From contig OZ029921.1 of assembly GCA_964023275.1 (NCBI GenBank), positions 10,485,306 through 10,549,305 of the forward strand: 64,000 nucleotides of DNA, read 5' to 3'. This DNA is from Norana najaformis (taxonomy: Eukaryota; Annelida; Clitellata; Crassiclitellata; Hormogastridae). The notes under the pieces are model-generated. The model saw only the letters and a program-made list of their open reading frames with translations, was not told the origin of the DNA and searched no databases. Below are positions 26,577-37,139 of the stretch, piece by piece. Both the position numbers and the translations under genes were made by a program. Within the stretch, counting starts at the first letter, position 1; each line of letters begins with the position of its first letter.

Positions 26577-26588
26577 TGCTGGACATAT
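26577..26588. repeat. Target-site duplication, right copy
   Basis: TGCTGGACATAT, identical to 23402-23413, at the 5' end of the LINE. Confidence 0.9.
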
Positions 26589-26603
26589 GCGGGGTAACAA
26601 ATG

Positions 26604-26662
26604 CATTACTTACTTACTTACTTACGCTTGCATATATATATATCTAGGTACATATATAGATA
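26604..26662. repeat. (ACTT)n and (TA)n simple repeats
   Basis: Five ACTT units at about 26607-26626 are followed by TATATATATATCTAGGTACATATATAG-type sequence just outside the LINE 5' end. Confidence 0.85.
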
Positions 26663-26799
26663 TCTAGGTCATCATGATTTTGTCAATTAATTTTTTAACA
26701 AGATCTAAATGTCAGATCACTTATATGAAATTGTGTCAGTAAGAACACCCATAAACAATCACATTACTGCTCCGCACACGCTCGGAATATTTCTGTACA

Positions 26800-27530
26800 G
26801 ACGTTGAACAAGTTTCCTAATGTTTCCTTTTCTACTTCTGTGCGTGACCTGGGACCAAGAAATGACCTTTTCTGAGCATGTGAAGACATGGTGTAGAAAA
26901 TGCTTTTATCATCTGCGCCAGATTCGCACTAGACGCCATTCACTCTCTCCTAAGACTGCTTCTACTCTGATGCATGCTTTCATATGTAGTAGGTCGACCA
27001 TGGTAACGCCATCAATGCAGGTCTCTTTTTCGTATTAGCCAACTTCAATCTCTTTTAAATGCTGCGGCTCCGTTAATTGGTAGGAATCCAAAGTTCGGTC
27101 ATATTTCTACTTACATACGGGATGAGCTGCGCTGGTTGCCCTTGCGAAGGAGCACTGAGTTTAAGATCCTTTTGCTGATGCATAAATTCCAGGCTGGTTG
27201 TGCTTCATCCTATCGTAAAGAGCTATGCATTTCAGTGTCACCTGTCCTGGCCGTCGATCTCTTCGCTGTGCAGCCCAAGGACTTCTGGTTGCCCCTCCGT
27301 CCCGTACTTCTGCAATGCAACATGGTAGCTTCGCCGTGGTTGGTCCTTCTCTCTGGAACAGTCTGCCATGCGACCTGCCACTTGAACTCCTTCTCCTTTC
27401 TTTCTCTCCCTCTATTTCGCCAGCGATTGAAGACCACTCTGTTTGATCGTGTTCTTGTGTTATCAGGTAGGAAGCACCTCTGACTAGTTTTCTTGAAGAT
27501 GTGCTATATCAATGTGCAATTACAAATTTC
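26800..27530 (+). mobile_element. L2-like LINE 3' half
   Basis: Plus-strand frames encode MTFSEHVKTWCRKCFYHLRQ at about 26860-26920 (the RT thumb), then a RWLP-type segment near 27130 (LRWLPLRRSTEFKILLLMHK) and a SLWNSLPCDLPLELL segment in another frame near 27350. It ends with an RLKTTLFD tail. At least two frameshifts are needed. No poly-unit tail is obvious at the 3' end. Confidence 0.75.
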
Positions 27531-27759
27531 GAATTACTTTTCAAATGTATTTTACCCATAACTGCCACTAATCTTGCCTGACTCTCGTACAGCCTTAGTC
27601 TACATTTGACTGCAGTGCTTAAGGCCTGTGTATCTAATCCTGACCAATTAAAACATTTTCCGTTTTTCAGCCAAAGGTCATCTAGAAGTAACAGTTCTCC
27701 GACTACTACCTGATAAACGTCGGACTTCTTACCGCTTGGACGGCTGTCAGTACAAGTAC

Positions 27760-27793
27760 TATGTATGTATGTATGCATGTATGTATGCATGTA
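27760..27793. repeat. (ATGT)n microsatellite
   Basis: ATGTATGTATGTATGCATGT-type tetranucleotides. A similar tract follows at about 28124-28190. Confidence 0.9.
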
Positions 27794-27879
27794 TTAATTA
27801 TTGTTGTTGTTACGAAAACTTTTACGCACGCAGTCACAGAGAAATGCGAATCGGAGGCAATGTATGTAACGTAATCGTT

Positions 27880-28110
27880 ATCGTAATCCCGACATTTCTA
27901 TAGCGCCCAAAGAAAGCTAAGTCGCGGAAACCAGCTTCTTCACAGGCGCTCAGTCAAAACAAAATCGATAGCAAGAAGAATTCGGTCCCAGGTCAAGGTC
28001 AGGCAGGCAGACAGTCAGACCGCTACGGTCTGTTTGAAATTGGGTCAGCGGGATAGAAAAGGGGAAGAAGCGGAATGCGGACAGGGTCTGGGAAAGAGCA
28101 GTCTTTTTAG
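27880..28110 (-). mobile_element. L2-like LINE 3' UTR fragment
   Basis: Non-coding repeat. Read on the minus strand it ends in the GGGCGCTATAGAAATGTCGG type of 3' terminus. It is closely related to 50500-50690 (shared TTCACAGGCGCTCAGTCAAAA, then GGTCCCAGGTCAAG-type words) and to the 3' UTRs near 51780 and 62400. Confidence 0.7.
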
Positions 28111-28190
28111 TTTTGAGTTTAAGTGTATGTATGTGTCCATGTATGTATGTACATAAGTACGCAGGAATGTATGTATGTACGTATATGACT

Positions 28191-28683
28191 ATTTATGTAG
28201 CGCCTATCAAGAATATTACAACGGCGATAAACATTCCTATCTAACAGAATTAAAACGTGCGACTTATTGTAAGTTGAAAATATTTCATAAGCGGTCCCTC
28301 GGAAAAGTACGTATTTTCAGGGAAGATTGCTTCAGTAGAACGGCCCAATGCACGACCTGCGTACGGCAGCGCCGGACGAGCAGGTCTAAAATTAGGCCTA
28401 CTAGTAATAAGGAAGTCCTACAATTAAGGTCTCAAAATTAATACTATGATCTGCAAAAAACAATGATCTCCGATCTGTTGGCTTGCAACAGGAACACAGA
28501 GCTTTCGGACGATTTCTGGGGCCGCCCCAAGTAGATAGCCTCGTAGCTCTAGCACGGGCAAAACCTTGTGATCCCGTCCTCAACCGGGAACCAGTACAGC
28601 GTATCGCGCCGCATAAATGTATATAATTATAGGCCTACATGTAGTCCGATACATGTGATAATTTTTTTCCGGTTGACAGCGAT
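28191..28683. other. No gene recognised
   Basis: Short frames without motifs. Nothing further seen. Confidence 0.4.
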
Positions 28684-29170
28684 TCAGGCAGCACATTTCA
28701 GGATGATCTGAAGCTGACGACCCAGAACTTCAGACTTGCAAGGACAGCCTGTAGTATATTGCAGTTGTCGCGGTGTAGGATCTTGTTCACCACTTGTCAT
28801 AATAGCCTGGAACGAGAGGAGCTCTCGGAGCCCAATCGGGACAAGTTGGTGGATTTGGCTAAGAGTAGGCCTAAATAGAAGGTGGTTTATGACGGAAAGA
28901 AATCTGAGCAGTAATGGCAACGTGGTCGGACAAAACTGACTCAGAAGGAGAGAAACGTTAACAGGAGAACAACTGGATCACGTAATAAGGAGAACAATTA
29001 TATGACTACTGTCATGAGTTGGGAAATAGAAGTGATGCACAAGATCAAAGCCAGAGAGGAGATCTGGAATATTTGTGAAGTATAGTTCAGAGTTTCTCTG
29101 TGTATACTGAAGTCCCTTCATCCAGAAGCATTGCAATGCCCCGGACGACTTGTTTCCCACATGGAAAGGC
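28684..29170 (-). mobile_element. L2/CR1-like endonuclease fragment
   Basis: Minus-strand reading gives LLSGFDLVHHFYFPTHDSSH followed by IIVLLIT, the conserved endonuclease block before the SDH motif in CR1/L2 elements (L---FDL-H-V-FPTH--GH-LDL-IT). An in-frame stop follows immediately, then a decayed linker (28920-28684). Only this piece of the element is present. Confidence 0.7.
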
Positions 29171-30221
29171 CTCCGCCTTCGTCTCCATTTCCAACTTAGA
29201 ATGTGCCTGCCGTGTGCCCAGCCATATAAATTCCGCCCTAGCTGGACCTCGCCTCAACCGATTTTAAAGTTACATGAAACATACTTTTGTTGATTAACTT
29301 CGGTAGAAACGCTTCGGAAGCTCAGCAGGGGCGTGGTCTCTAGGCTGCAGGTGATCATTCGGCTGAGATGCAAATACAGTTAAAGCAATCCAACGACCAG
29401 AGGCCTCTTTTAACCTCCCAACTTGCGATTAATGCTATTTTAAGGAGCAATAAAGAATGCATGGCTGAGTGGACGACAGATGTAATGGCAGACCACGGAA
29501 CTTCACTCCTTCAAGTACCAAACTGGCTCAGTAGGTGGATAAATTATGGCTTACAAAAATGTTTCTATATTCTTTTTAATATATGATACAAAATAAATTT
29601 CCCTGAATTGCTCAGAATTACTCAAAATGCAACATTTAGTTCTGCATTTCTCAATATTGTTTTTAAAAATTATTTAAATTCCAATTATTTGCCCTAATCA
29701 TTCGTGTTTTTATAAAAATAAAAGCAATTCATTAACTCGAAACTTCTCAGATTTTATACTAACAATTATTAAACCGATTATTACTAAATTGTTAAGATTT
29801 TCTCTAAAGCCGACCATAATCACACACTCTGTAGCATTCAGGTTGACACAGGAAGTTGAATCACTAAAGATCTCTTCTAAAATGTACATGCGTACATGTA
29901 CTGTATTTCCTGCGGGAAATTGCTCATATTTGCCTCAAAAGCCACAAAAGACCTACTGATTTGACCCACAAACTGCAGAAAGGATGCTATCGGTGATGAA
30001 ATTCCCACTGGACAAATTCTGCCTATACCCGCTTAGATAGGACCTGCTTCCCTGAATGCACAGTCTCATCTGTTCGAATGGTTGCTCTGCCTCGCCTTCG
30101 TCTATGCCTGGCCGTTTTACTAGCAGCAGTGAAGAAGTCAAATCGACTCGGTTCAGTTTTATTTTCATTTCATTTCATCAATGTTGTGCATAAATTGAAA
30201 ATTGTGAACGTAATATTGCGC
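29171..30221. other. No gene recognised
   Basis: AT-rich, especially 29560-29800. The minus-strand frame at 30168-29953 has no recognised domain. Confidence 0.4.
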
Positions 30222-30310
30222 CCCTTGGGCAGCTAGTTTTAAGCGCGCATTTGCATAGGAAATTTTCACGCGATACCAGGTTGTTTGTACACGCGCTCTT
30301 CCTCCAGCGC
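30222..30310 (+). repeat. Fragment of the promoter-like repeat family
   Basis: AGTTTTAAGCGCGCATTTGC followed by ATAGGAAATTTTC, then TTGTTTGTACACGCGCT. This matches the left ends of the copies at 36618 and 39739. It stops about 60 bp before the decayed capsid gene. Confidence 0.6.
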
Positions 30311-30371
30311 AGCCAATCAGAGATACGGTACATATGTAGAATATAATACTATAGAGAAGTGCAAGGGTCGA

Positions 30372-31215
30372 ATGGATGGGTGCAGATACTCCGTTCATAA
30401 AGGAAACAGACGAAGGAAATCCAATGCAATGCATGCAGTGGACACCTACGGGCTCTCGGCCCATGGATCATGATGATGATGAATCCTATAGCTACAATTC
30501 ACAAGAAACGCCTATAGAATTTAGTATTACCGGAACTGGACAATACTATCTCGATTTAGCAAATACGTAGTTGTATGTCAGAGCACAAATTATAGGAGCA
30601 AACAACGAGCCAACAGACGATGGTGACCACTGTTCTCAGAAGTTGACACCACCTTAAACGACACCCTTGTTACATCATCAAACAACACATATGCATATCG
30701 TATTTACTTAGAAACTGTTCTCAGCCACGGCGATGCAGCTGATATCGGTTTTGTATTATAAGGACATAGCAAACCATTTCGAAGATGTTAATTCTCACGA
30801 CGTCGATGCCGAAAACGAAGGGTTTCAGAAACACATTGATTTGGATGGCGAAGGACGCTTTGTCGACATGAAAGGATGCATTCACAGCCATCTATTTCAA
30901 GATCGCATTCCCTCCTAATTCTTCCTATCAAGGTTCGACTCGTTAGAAACAAAGACGCCTTTTGCTTGGTATCATCCATGCAAGGTGCGGCATACAAAGT
31001 TCGAACTTTATAATGCAAATTATACCTGAGAAAAGCTAAGCTTAGTCCTTCGGTGTTTCTAGTTGGCCTACATGCGAAATGCTCTCGAGTTGGGTGATGC
31101 AAAATTTCCGATTCGAAGAGCCATTTGAAAGAAACTTACGATACCGAGAGGCAACCTATATGCTACACATGAAAGCCTTTTCTCCGGTCAGATACCTATA
31201 AGAATCGTTTAAGTT
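30372..31215 (+). pseudogene. Decayed Polinton/Maverick-type major capsid gene
   Basis: Successive plus-strand frames resemble the protein family annotated in invertebrates as F54H12.2-like, which I associate with the major capsid (double jelly-roll) protein of Polinton/Maverick or adintovirus-like elements. The assignment rests on recognition of several blocks in family order: one near 30500-30567, one near 30740-30900 and a final one near 30950-31150. The copy is broken by a TAG at about 30568, a frame change and deletion around 30600-30730, a stop at about 30916, and further shifts near 31000-31200. It therefore encodes no functional protein. No polymerase, integrase or ATPase of such an element was seen in the window. 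Confidence 0.6.
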
Positions 31216-31270
31216 GTGTTAGGTTGTGTGACAATGATAAGTTTAATGGAAACGAGAGACTTAGGTTTAC

Positions 31271-31806
31271 GCATTTGACTTCAATTATTCATTTGTTTGT
31301 ACACGCTTTGATCACGTGCTTACGGCTGCCGCGCTTCGGGCGCGTGATGGGGCTGGTCTGATTGGATGGCGACGCCCGGTGGGCAGGCGGTTTACGTCAG
31401 CAGTGATTCTTACTACGTGAACGCTCGCACCGGAAACGATGCTCCTACGATGTGATAAGTCAGCGGGTTTTTTTTAAATCCACGATTGGGCAATACCGGA
31501 CTTGTATGCAGTCTTGGCGGGAAAGGACCTATATAAGTGGGTCCAAATGCACTGGCAGAGGGCGCGAAGATTTCGCACTACGTTCCGTCGTGTGATAAGT
31601 TCAAATTTTGAGTTACAAATGTCGTTAATAGACTCATGCGTTTAGAAACTGTGATGATTCATGTACTGTTGTGATTGAAATGTTCGTTAAATTAATGTAA
31701 TTACGAAAATCAAAGACTGCGTGGCTTTCCTCAAGTTAATGCTACGCTAAAAATCGGGCGTGTCGACAGTTAGTAACCAAATCTACGAGAACTTCGAAAG
31801 ATCGTC
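31271..31806 (+). repeat. Promoter-like repeat, copy R1
   Basis: About 535 bp alignable with 36618-37130 and 39739-40290, all in the same orientation. It contains in order a CACGTG E-box (about 31314), ATTGG, a TTACGTCAG half-CRE, GATAAGTCAGCGGG (AP-1/MARE-like), an E2F-like TTGGCGGGAAA (31514-31524), a TATATAAG box (31530-31537) and a short uORF (MSLIDSCV). The 3' end reads CGAAAGATCG. Roles of the motifs are inferred from sequence only. Confidence 0.75.
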
Positions 31807-31989
31807 GACAAAGTCGTTCATTTTAATTTTCATTTCACTAATGCTGTGAGAAAACTTTACTAAATAGGCCTACTGAAATTACTTTAATGAAAGAATAGAC
31901 CTAACCTACTGGAGGGTCTCTCATAGCGGCCAATTGGACCTACTGTATACACTTACTGTTCATTGTTGACCATTCCTATAAATGCTAAT

Positions 31990-32096
31990 GCAATGTACGT
32001 ATGTATGTATGCATATGCGTATGTATGGACGTATGTATGTAAGTACGGTCTATATATATGTGTGTGTGTGTGTGCGTGTGTGTGTGTGTGTGTGCA
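31990..32096. repeat. (GTAT)n and (TG)n microsatellites
   Basis: GTATGTATGTATGCATATGC-type units to about 32045, then a TG run interrupted by GCGTG to 32096. Confidence 0.9.
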
Positions 32097-33895
32097 TCTC
32101 AATCAGTCGAATAAGTTCGGCAGAGAATTGTCGTGAAAGAAAAAGTAAGATGCGATCTGTACAGTGGAAAAGGGACTTCCCCTCACTAGTTTCAACCATT
32201 TCCCGCTGGACTGAGGTCTGAGATCCTGTTTTCCATGGTATTGCAATCGTAATGTTGGTAACGTGTTACAGATGCATAGAGATCTCTCTGGTAAGCTCAC
32301 CAAGCTGCTGGCGGCGCATACAGTTGGAAAATGGTGGGGCCAAACTATTCAACCAAAGGAGGGGAGACGCTAAGCCAGCTTTGGTCCCCATGTATATATG
32401 TGAGCCATGTGCCTCCTACAGAGTTGCCGAGCAAAGTGGAAACTGAAAAGGTCATATAAAGTCCTAAAAAGTCATCAAAAATCAAAGGAGGTTATAAAAT
32501 TCTAAACACAAAAATGTGACCTCCTTTCATTACTGTCAGCCCTGTTCCCTTCACTCGGAACCACAACAATCCTGGAAAATAGGAAAGAAGTTTTATCACA
32601 AGGATAGGAAGACAGCATGCTGTTACAGACACTGTCCACTTAGTGTTGAAGTCACTTGAAGAAATGGGAATCGGAGGAGGATAAATACACATAGGCTGTA
32701 CCCAGCCATGCAGGCGCGCGGAAACACCACCCCTCTGCGCATGTCAGCTGCCATATTGTTCGTGTTCAGCCTCATTCTGTCATTTGACAGTTTCTTCTTC
32801 TTTCTCGAAATTTGTTCTGTAATTCTTCTTTGTTCGGTCTTACTCTGCGAATAAATCTACGTTTCGGTGCTTTTTCTCAATTTCGGCTTCGTGTTTGTAC
32901 ATGGCTTTGGATGGTGTTTCATCGCAGCGATAGATACCTCGTCGCCAATCGACCCGCCTACAGTTCACAGGTGACAGGTTCTCAGCTGACAGCTGAGCCT
33001 CCTGAGATCTACCGAAATTCATGCCCCCAGCAACCGGAAGCATCTTAGGTTCTGTGAAGGTAAGTAGGGTCTTTGGAATGGTATCGACCGTCAACCACGG
33101 AGAGGTTCTACGACCAACAGAATGCTGCTGGCTCAACAGTCGTCCGGATGCTGCCTCGTCCATCAACCGAAATAAACTGCTGGAAGGGGTGTGGCAACCG
33201 TGTATCCTTGGCAGCTGACCACATTGTCTGACACCGCTTTTCATCCTCGATGTAACGCCGTCCAGGAACTGTGAACATGGTCAATTCCAGTTCGGCTCTC
33301 TAAGCAGCGCTTGCTGAATGATAGGCCTAAACTTCTATCCTGAACATCACTTGACATCGTTTAGGTTAGCATAGAGAGCTCCTATCAATATTTCCTCTTG
33401 AAGCGGCGCTACATAAGTTCTGGTTGCAATTACTCTTAAAACAAAAGTGATCATAGGAAGGCAGAAAAGGCCAAAAGAAAGAAAAAGAAGGAAGACGTAA
33501 AGCAGCCAGACCTGGACGAGGAAGGTCGCCTTTGAAAGATAGAAGACGAAGAAGTGGTACTAAAACGAGAAAACGAAAGTAGAAATAAAAGGGAACAACT
33601 GAAAAGCAAAAACAGAGGAAGTTTTAAAAGCAAAAGCTGGAATTTAGAAGATTATTAGGAAAAGCTGCTAGAAACATACAGTATCAGATTGTAAAAAATT
33701 ACACGTTGATAAGGTGGCATTATATTGTACGTCGACAGCAGACGCAGCAGACTCAATTAAAGCCAGCGTGCGCTGTACACCAAAGAAGCTTGACCTTGAA
33801 TGTCAAAGGCGCCGGTGATAGGCTTGGAGCCTTATGATGCCACAAGGCTCATCCGACGACGACGACGACCGTTAGCTTCACGCCATTATTAATTA
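32097..33895. other. Intergenic with one candidate first exon
   Basis: No recognised protein. The part from 32736 to 33059 is listed separately. Positions 33470-33640 are purine-rich, with low-complexity Lys/Glu frames. Confidence 0.4.
32736..33059 (+). promoter_or_regulatory. Candidate TATA-less promoter and first exon
   Basis: A perfect NRF1-type TGCGCATG (32736-32743) is followed 6 bp later by GCCATATTG (32750-32758), close to the YY1 core, a combination common at TATA-less animal promoters. An ATG at 33021 opens MPPATGSILGSVK, ending exactly at a consensus donor AAG/GTAAGT (33059/33060). A second frame from 32812 also runs through. The donor and motifs are visible; the gene is not identified and no downstream exon was found. 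Confidence 0.3.
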
Positions 33896-34191
33896 CACTG
33901 GTCAACATAGAAATCGTTACTGACTGGAAAAGGCCCTAATGTGTAGCATCTTGGTGTGCTGAACACGAATATAACCATAAAAATTTCTTATTGGCTCTCG
34001 TTTTGAAAATATTTCATATAGTTCATTTTTTATGTTTTACCATGTAAATTTATGCAGTAGGATTGCGACAATATCCTAAATAAGTCTAGAATGATGTAAT
34101 ATTCCACCTCATTGCATAATCCCATCATGGACACATCATGCACAGTTGATTACGTCATTTTCTGATGCAATGTAAAACTACAGCCAGTCGG

Positions 34192-34230
34192 CTGCTGACG
34201 TAAGATGACGTCAGCAGTGTACTATATAAA
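34192..34230 (+). promoter_or_regulatory. CRE palindrome plus TATA box of the transposon
   Basis: CTGCTGACGT (34192-34201) and ACGTCAGCAG (34208-34217) are perfect inverted arms around 6 bp, with a full CRE, TGACGTCA, at 34206-34213. A TATATAAA box follows at 34223-34230. The transposase start at 34346 lies about 115 bp downstream. This is a textbook TATA promoter arrangement inside the element; use is inferred. Confidence 0.65.
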
Positions 34231-34345
34231 GCGAGTCGGAACGGTTGAGCATTTACAATATTACAGACTTTGTGCGAGACAGTTTAAGTTACTGTTTTAT
34301 AAAACTATTATTACTTTATCCATTTAGATACAATACAGAACAGTA

Positions 34346-36038
34346 ATGCCTCGGAAGTGCGTAAATACTGTGGACAACTTTTGTTACATTTGTGGGGGAA
34401 GTGACATTTGCCAACCAGAAGAAAAGTATCACTTATCAAGTCAAGAAGGCATATCATGCTTACTTCGAATGCAAGGTTGGTGACCAAGACAAGCCATGGG
34501 CCCCGCATATATGCTGTGCTACATGTACAACACAGCTTTCACAGTGGTCGAATGGCAAAAGACCATCAATGCCGTTTGCAGTTCCCATGGTGTGGAGAGA
34601 GCAAAGCAACCACGTAGATGACTGTTACTTCTGCTTGGTTCCTCCTCTTTCCGGTGGAATAACGAAGCAAAAGAAGTCGACAATAGTCTACCCAAACATT
34701 CCGTCAGCATTGAGACCAGTTCCACATGGTGATGGACTTCCTATTCCAGAACCTCCAGCAGAATATATTTTCCTTGATTCATCTGATGAGGACAAGGGTG
34801 AGCCGACATGTTCTTCTCCTGGTCCGTCAGCGTTCAGTGATCCCGATTTTCACTGTGGTGCATCATCAACCCCACACAGAATAACACAGGAAGAACTAAA
34901 TGACCTTGTTCGTGATTTGGACTTATCCAAAAACAAGGCAGAATTGCTAGGATCAAGACTCCAACAATGGAATCTTCTAGAAGAAGATGTCACAATTACT
35001 TCATATAGAAAGCGCCATCAGCAGTTGGAACCTTTCTTTATGAAGGAAGGTAATCTGGTATTCTGTTCCAATATTGACGACCTCATGAATGCCTTACAGA
35101 TCACACATGACCCACAAGAATGGAGACTCTTTGTAGACTCTTCAACACTGAGTCTTAAGGCTGTGCTTTTGCACAATGGAAACCGTCTTCCATCTATTCC
35201 ATTAGCGCATGCTGTCCACATGAAAGAGACATACGATAACCTAAAACAGCTACTGCATTCCATTGACTATAACAGGTACAAATGGCACCTGTGTGGTGAT
35301 TTGAAGGTAGTTGCCATTTTAATGGGACTGCAGCAAGGATATACAAAATATATGTGTTTCTTGTGTGAGTGGGATAGCCGAGCAAGAGAGTTGCACTACG
35401 TGCGGAAGGAATGGACTCCCAGACAAAACATGGCAGTTGGACAGAAGAATATCCAGCACCCAGCTCTGGTCGAGGCTCACAAAATCCTACTACCACCCCT
35501 TCACATCAAACTAGGTTTGGTGAAGAACTTCGTGAAAGCCATGGACCGCACTTCGCCAGCTTTCCGATACCTGCATGAAAAATTCCCTCGACTCAGCGAA
35601 GCAAAGATTAAAGAGGGAGTTTTTGTGGGTCCTCAGATTAGAGAACTCTTCAAAGATGACCGCTTCAACAACTTGCTGGAGGGTGATGAGAAACAAGCAT
35701 GGAATGCTTTTCGTCTAGTGTCTACAGACTTTCTGGGGAATGTTAGGGCAGAAAACTACAAGGAACTAGTAGAAGACATGCTCAAGCAGTACCAGAAATT
35801 TCGCTGCAATATGTCTCTGAAGATGCATTTCCTTCAATCCCATCTGGATTTCTTCCCTGACAACTGTGGTATGGTTAGTGACGAACATGGCGAACGTTTT
35901 CATCAAGATATCGCAACAATGGAGCAAAGGTACCAGGGAAAATGGTCCACTACAATGTTGGCTGACTACTGCTGGACACTCCGCAGAGATGCTCCCGAAC
36001 AGCTGTACAAGAGACAGGCAAAAAAATCTAAGAACTAG
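34346..36038 (+). CDS. Transposase-like protein, one frameshift near start
   Basis: A single-exon protein of the type found as many copies in invertebrate genomes and usually left uncharacterised. Its place between inverted ends suggests it is the transposase. The ATG at 34346 opens MPRKCVNTVDNFCYICG; a run of five G (34394-34398) then shifts the frame by one base, after which 547 codons stay open to 36038. Numbering from 34392, there is a Cys-rich N-terminus (C41, C42, C45, then C78-x2-C81), a linker, then LFVDSS (D249), CGDLKVV (D303), CFLC (C322, C325), PPLHIKLGL (H371), FLQSHLDFF and SDEHGERFHQD (E498, E501). The D...GD...CxxC...H...E pattern fits a DDE/RNase-H-like transposase, but the catalytic residues are my guess. 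One extra G could be decay or a sequence error. Confidence 0.75.
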
Positions 36039-36617
36039 TCTATGACCTGGTTTTTACAAATATTAACTGTAAGTGTATCACTATTGGCATGCATTGTGCG
36101 ATATAAAATTACTTCATTTCAGATTACAAAAAAACTAGAGCCAATTCGGCATTTTCACTGTCATATTCGTGTTCAGCACATACAAATTGATAAGAACTGA
36201 CTAATTTCATTTCAGTAACATGACTTTTGTAAAAATTTGTTGTCCAGTGTTATCAGACGACGTAGCTGGATAAGTACGAGGAGGCGTCAGATGATCACCA
36301 TGTAGAATTCACGATTCAATTTAATCAGCTGGAGCTACACTGGATCGTCGGTCGTATAGTTTGATCGCTAGATGGCGTCGACTGATCGCCAGGCGGCGTT
36401 TGGTTGTTGTGTCAGCGGTTCATCGGTCCAAACCTGTAACCACCGCAAAACACAAACATTTTTAATTTGCCAACAGCTGATGGGTGGATGAAGCTTTTTT
36501 CTTATCTAGCTTGGAAAAATAAATCTTGAAATTTAAATGATCTTTGGTACAGCAGACGCTTAGATTAGGCTACATCAGAATCACATCTTAGTGTAAGGTG
36601 TGGGTGCAATATTTCAC

Positions 36618-37130
36618 TGCTTAGTCAGCAAGTTCTAAGCGAACGTTTGTATAGAACATTTCCATGAGTCGTTGGGTTATTGATTTGTTTTTGCACGCAC
36701 TAATCATTTGCTTACGCTGCTGCGCGTCAGATGTATGATGGGGAGGTGTGATTGGGTGGCAGAGCCCTGCGGCCAGGCAGGCTGACGTCACCAGTAATTA
36801 TTGCTGATGCGTGCTTTATCACGTGGGCACTCGCGCGGCCTGTGTTGTGATGAGTCAGCGGGTTTTTGGATATACTCACGATTGCGCAATAGAGGAAGGC
36901 CGGTCAAGACTAGTTTGTACTGGTGTACTTACTATCTTGTCAGAAAAGGGTCTGTATAAACGTTCGCAATTACATTGTTAAAAGAGCGCGAAGATTATAG
37001 CACTGGTCTGGCGTGTGCTAAGTTGAAAGTTTGAGTTACTTATGTCATTGATAGAATCATGCGTTTACAAACATTGACGTTTCATGTACTTTTGTGTTTT
37101 AACTGATACATTAGTTATAATTTTAACTGC
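36618..37130 (+). repeat. Promoter-like repeat, copy R2
   Basis: Aligns with R1 and R3. The left end is TGCTTAGTCAGCAAGTTCTA. It contains GATTGG, CTGACGTCACC (full CRE), ATCACGTG, GATGAGTCAGCGGG, a TGTATAAA box (36953-36960) and a uORF beginning MSLIESCV. It is cut at about 37130 by the 3' end of an L2-like LINE. Confidence 0.75.
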
Positions 37131-37139
37131 ATTGTATTT

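Larger units (their letters stand above)
33896..36249 (+). mobile_element. DNA transposon with CACTGG ends (CMC-like)
   Basis: The left end CACTGGTCAACA (33896-33907) and inverted right end CACTGGACAACA (36249-36238) match at 11 of 12 bases. A second inverted block further in (33955-33972 and 36161-36178 inverted) shares TGTGCTGAACACGAATAT, followed by an ATTGGCTCT block on both sides. Both ends are bordered by TTA (33893-33895 and 36250-36252), a 3-bp target duplication. CACT(A/G) ends with a 3-bp duplication point to the CACTA/Mirage/Chapaev group; TWA duplications are reported for Chapaev3. It carries its own promoter and one long ORF. Length is 2,354 bp. Confidence 0.8.
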
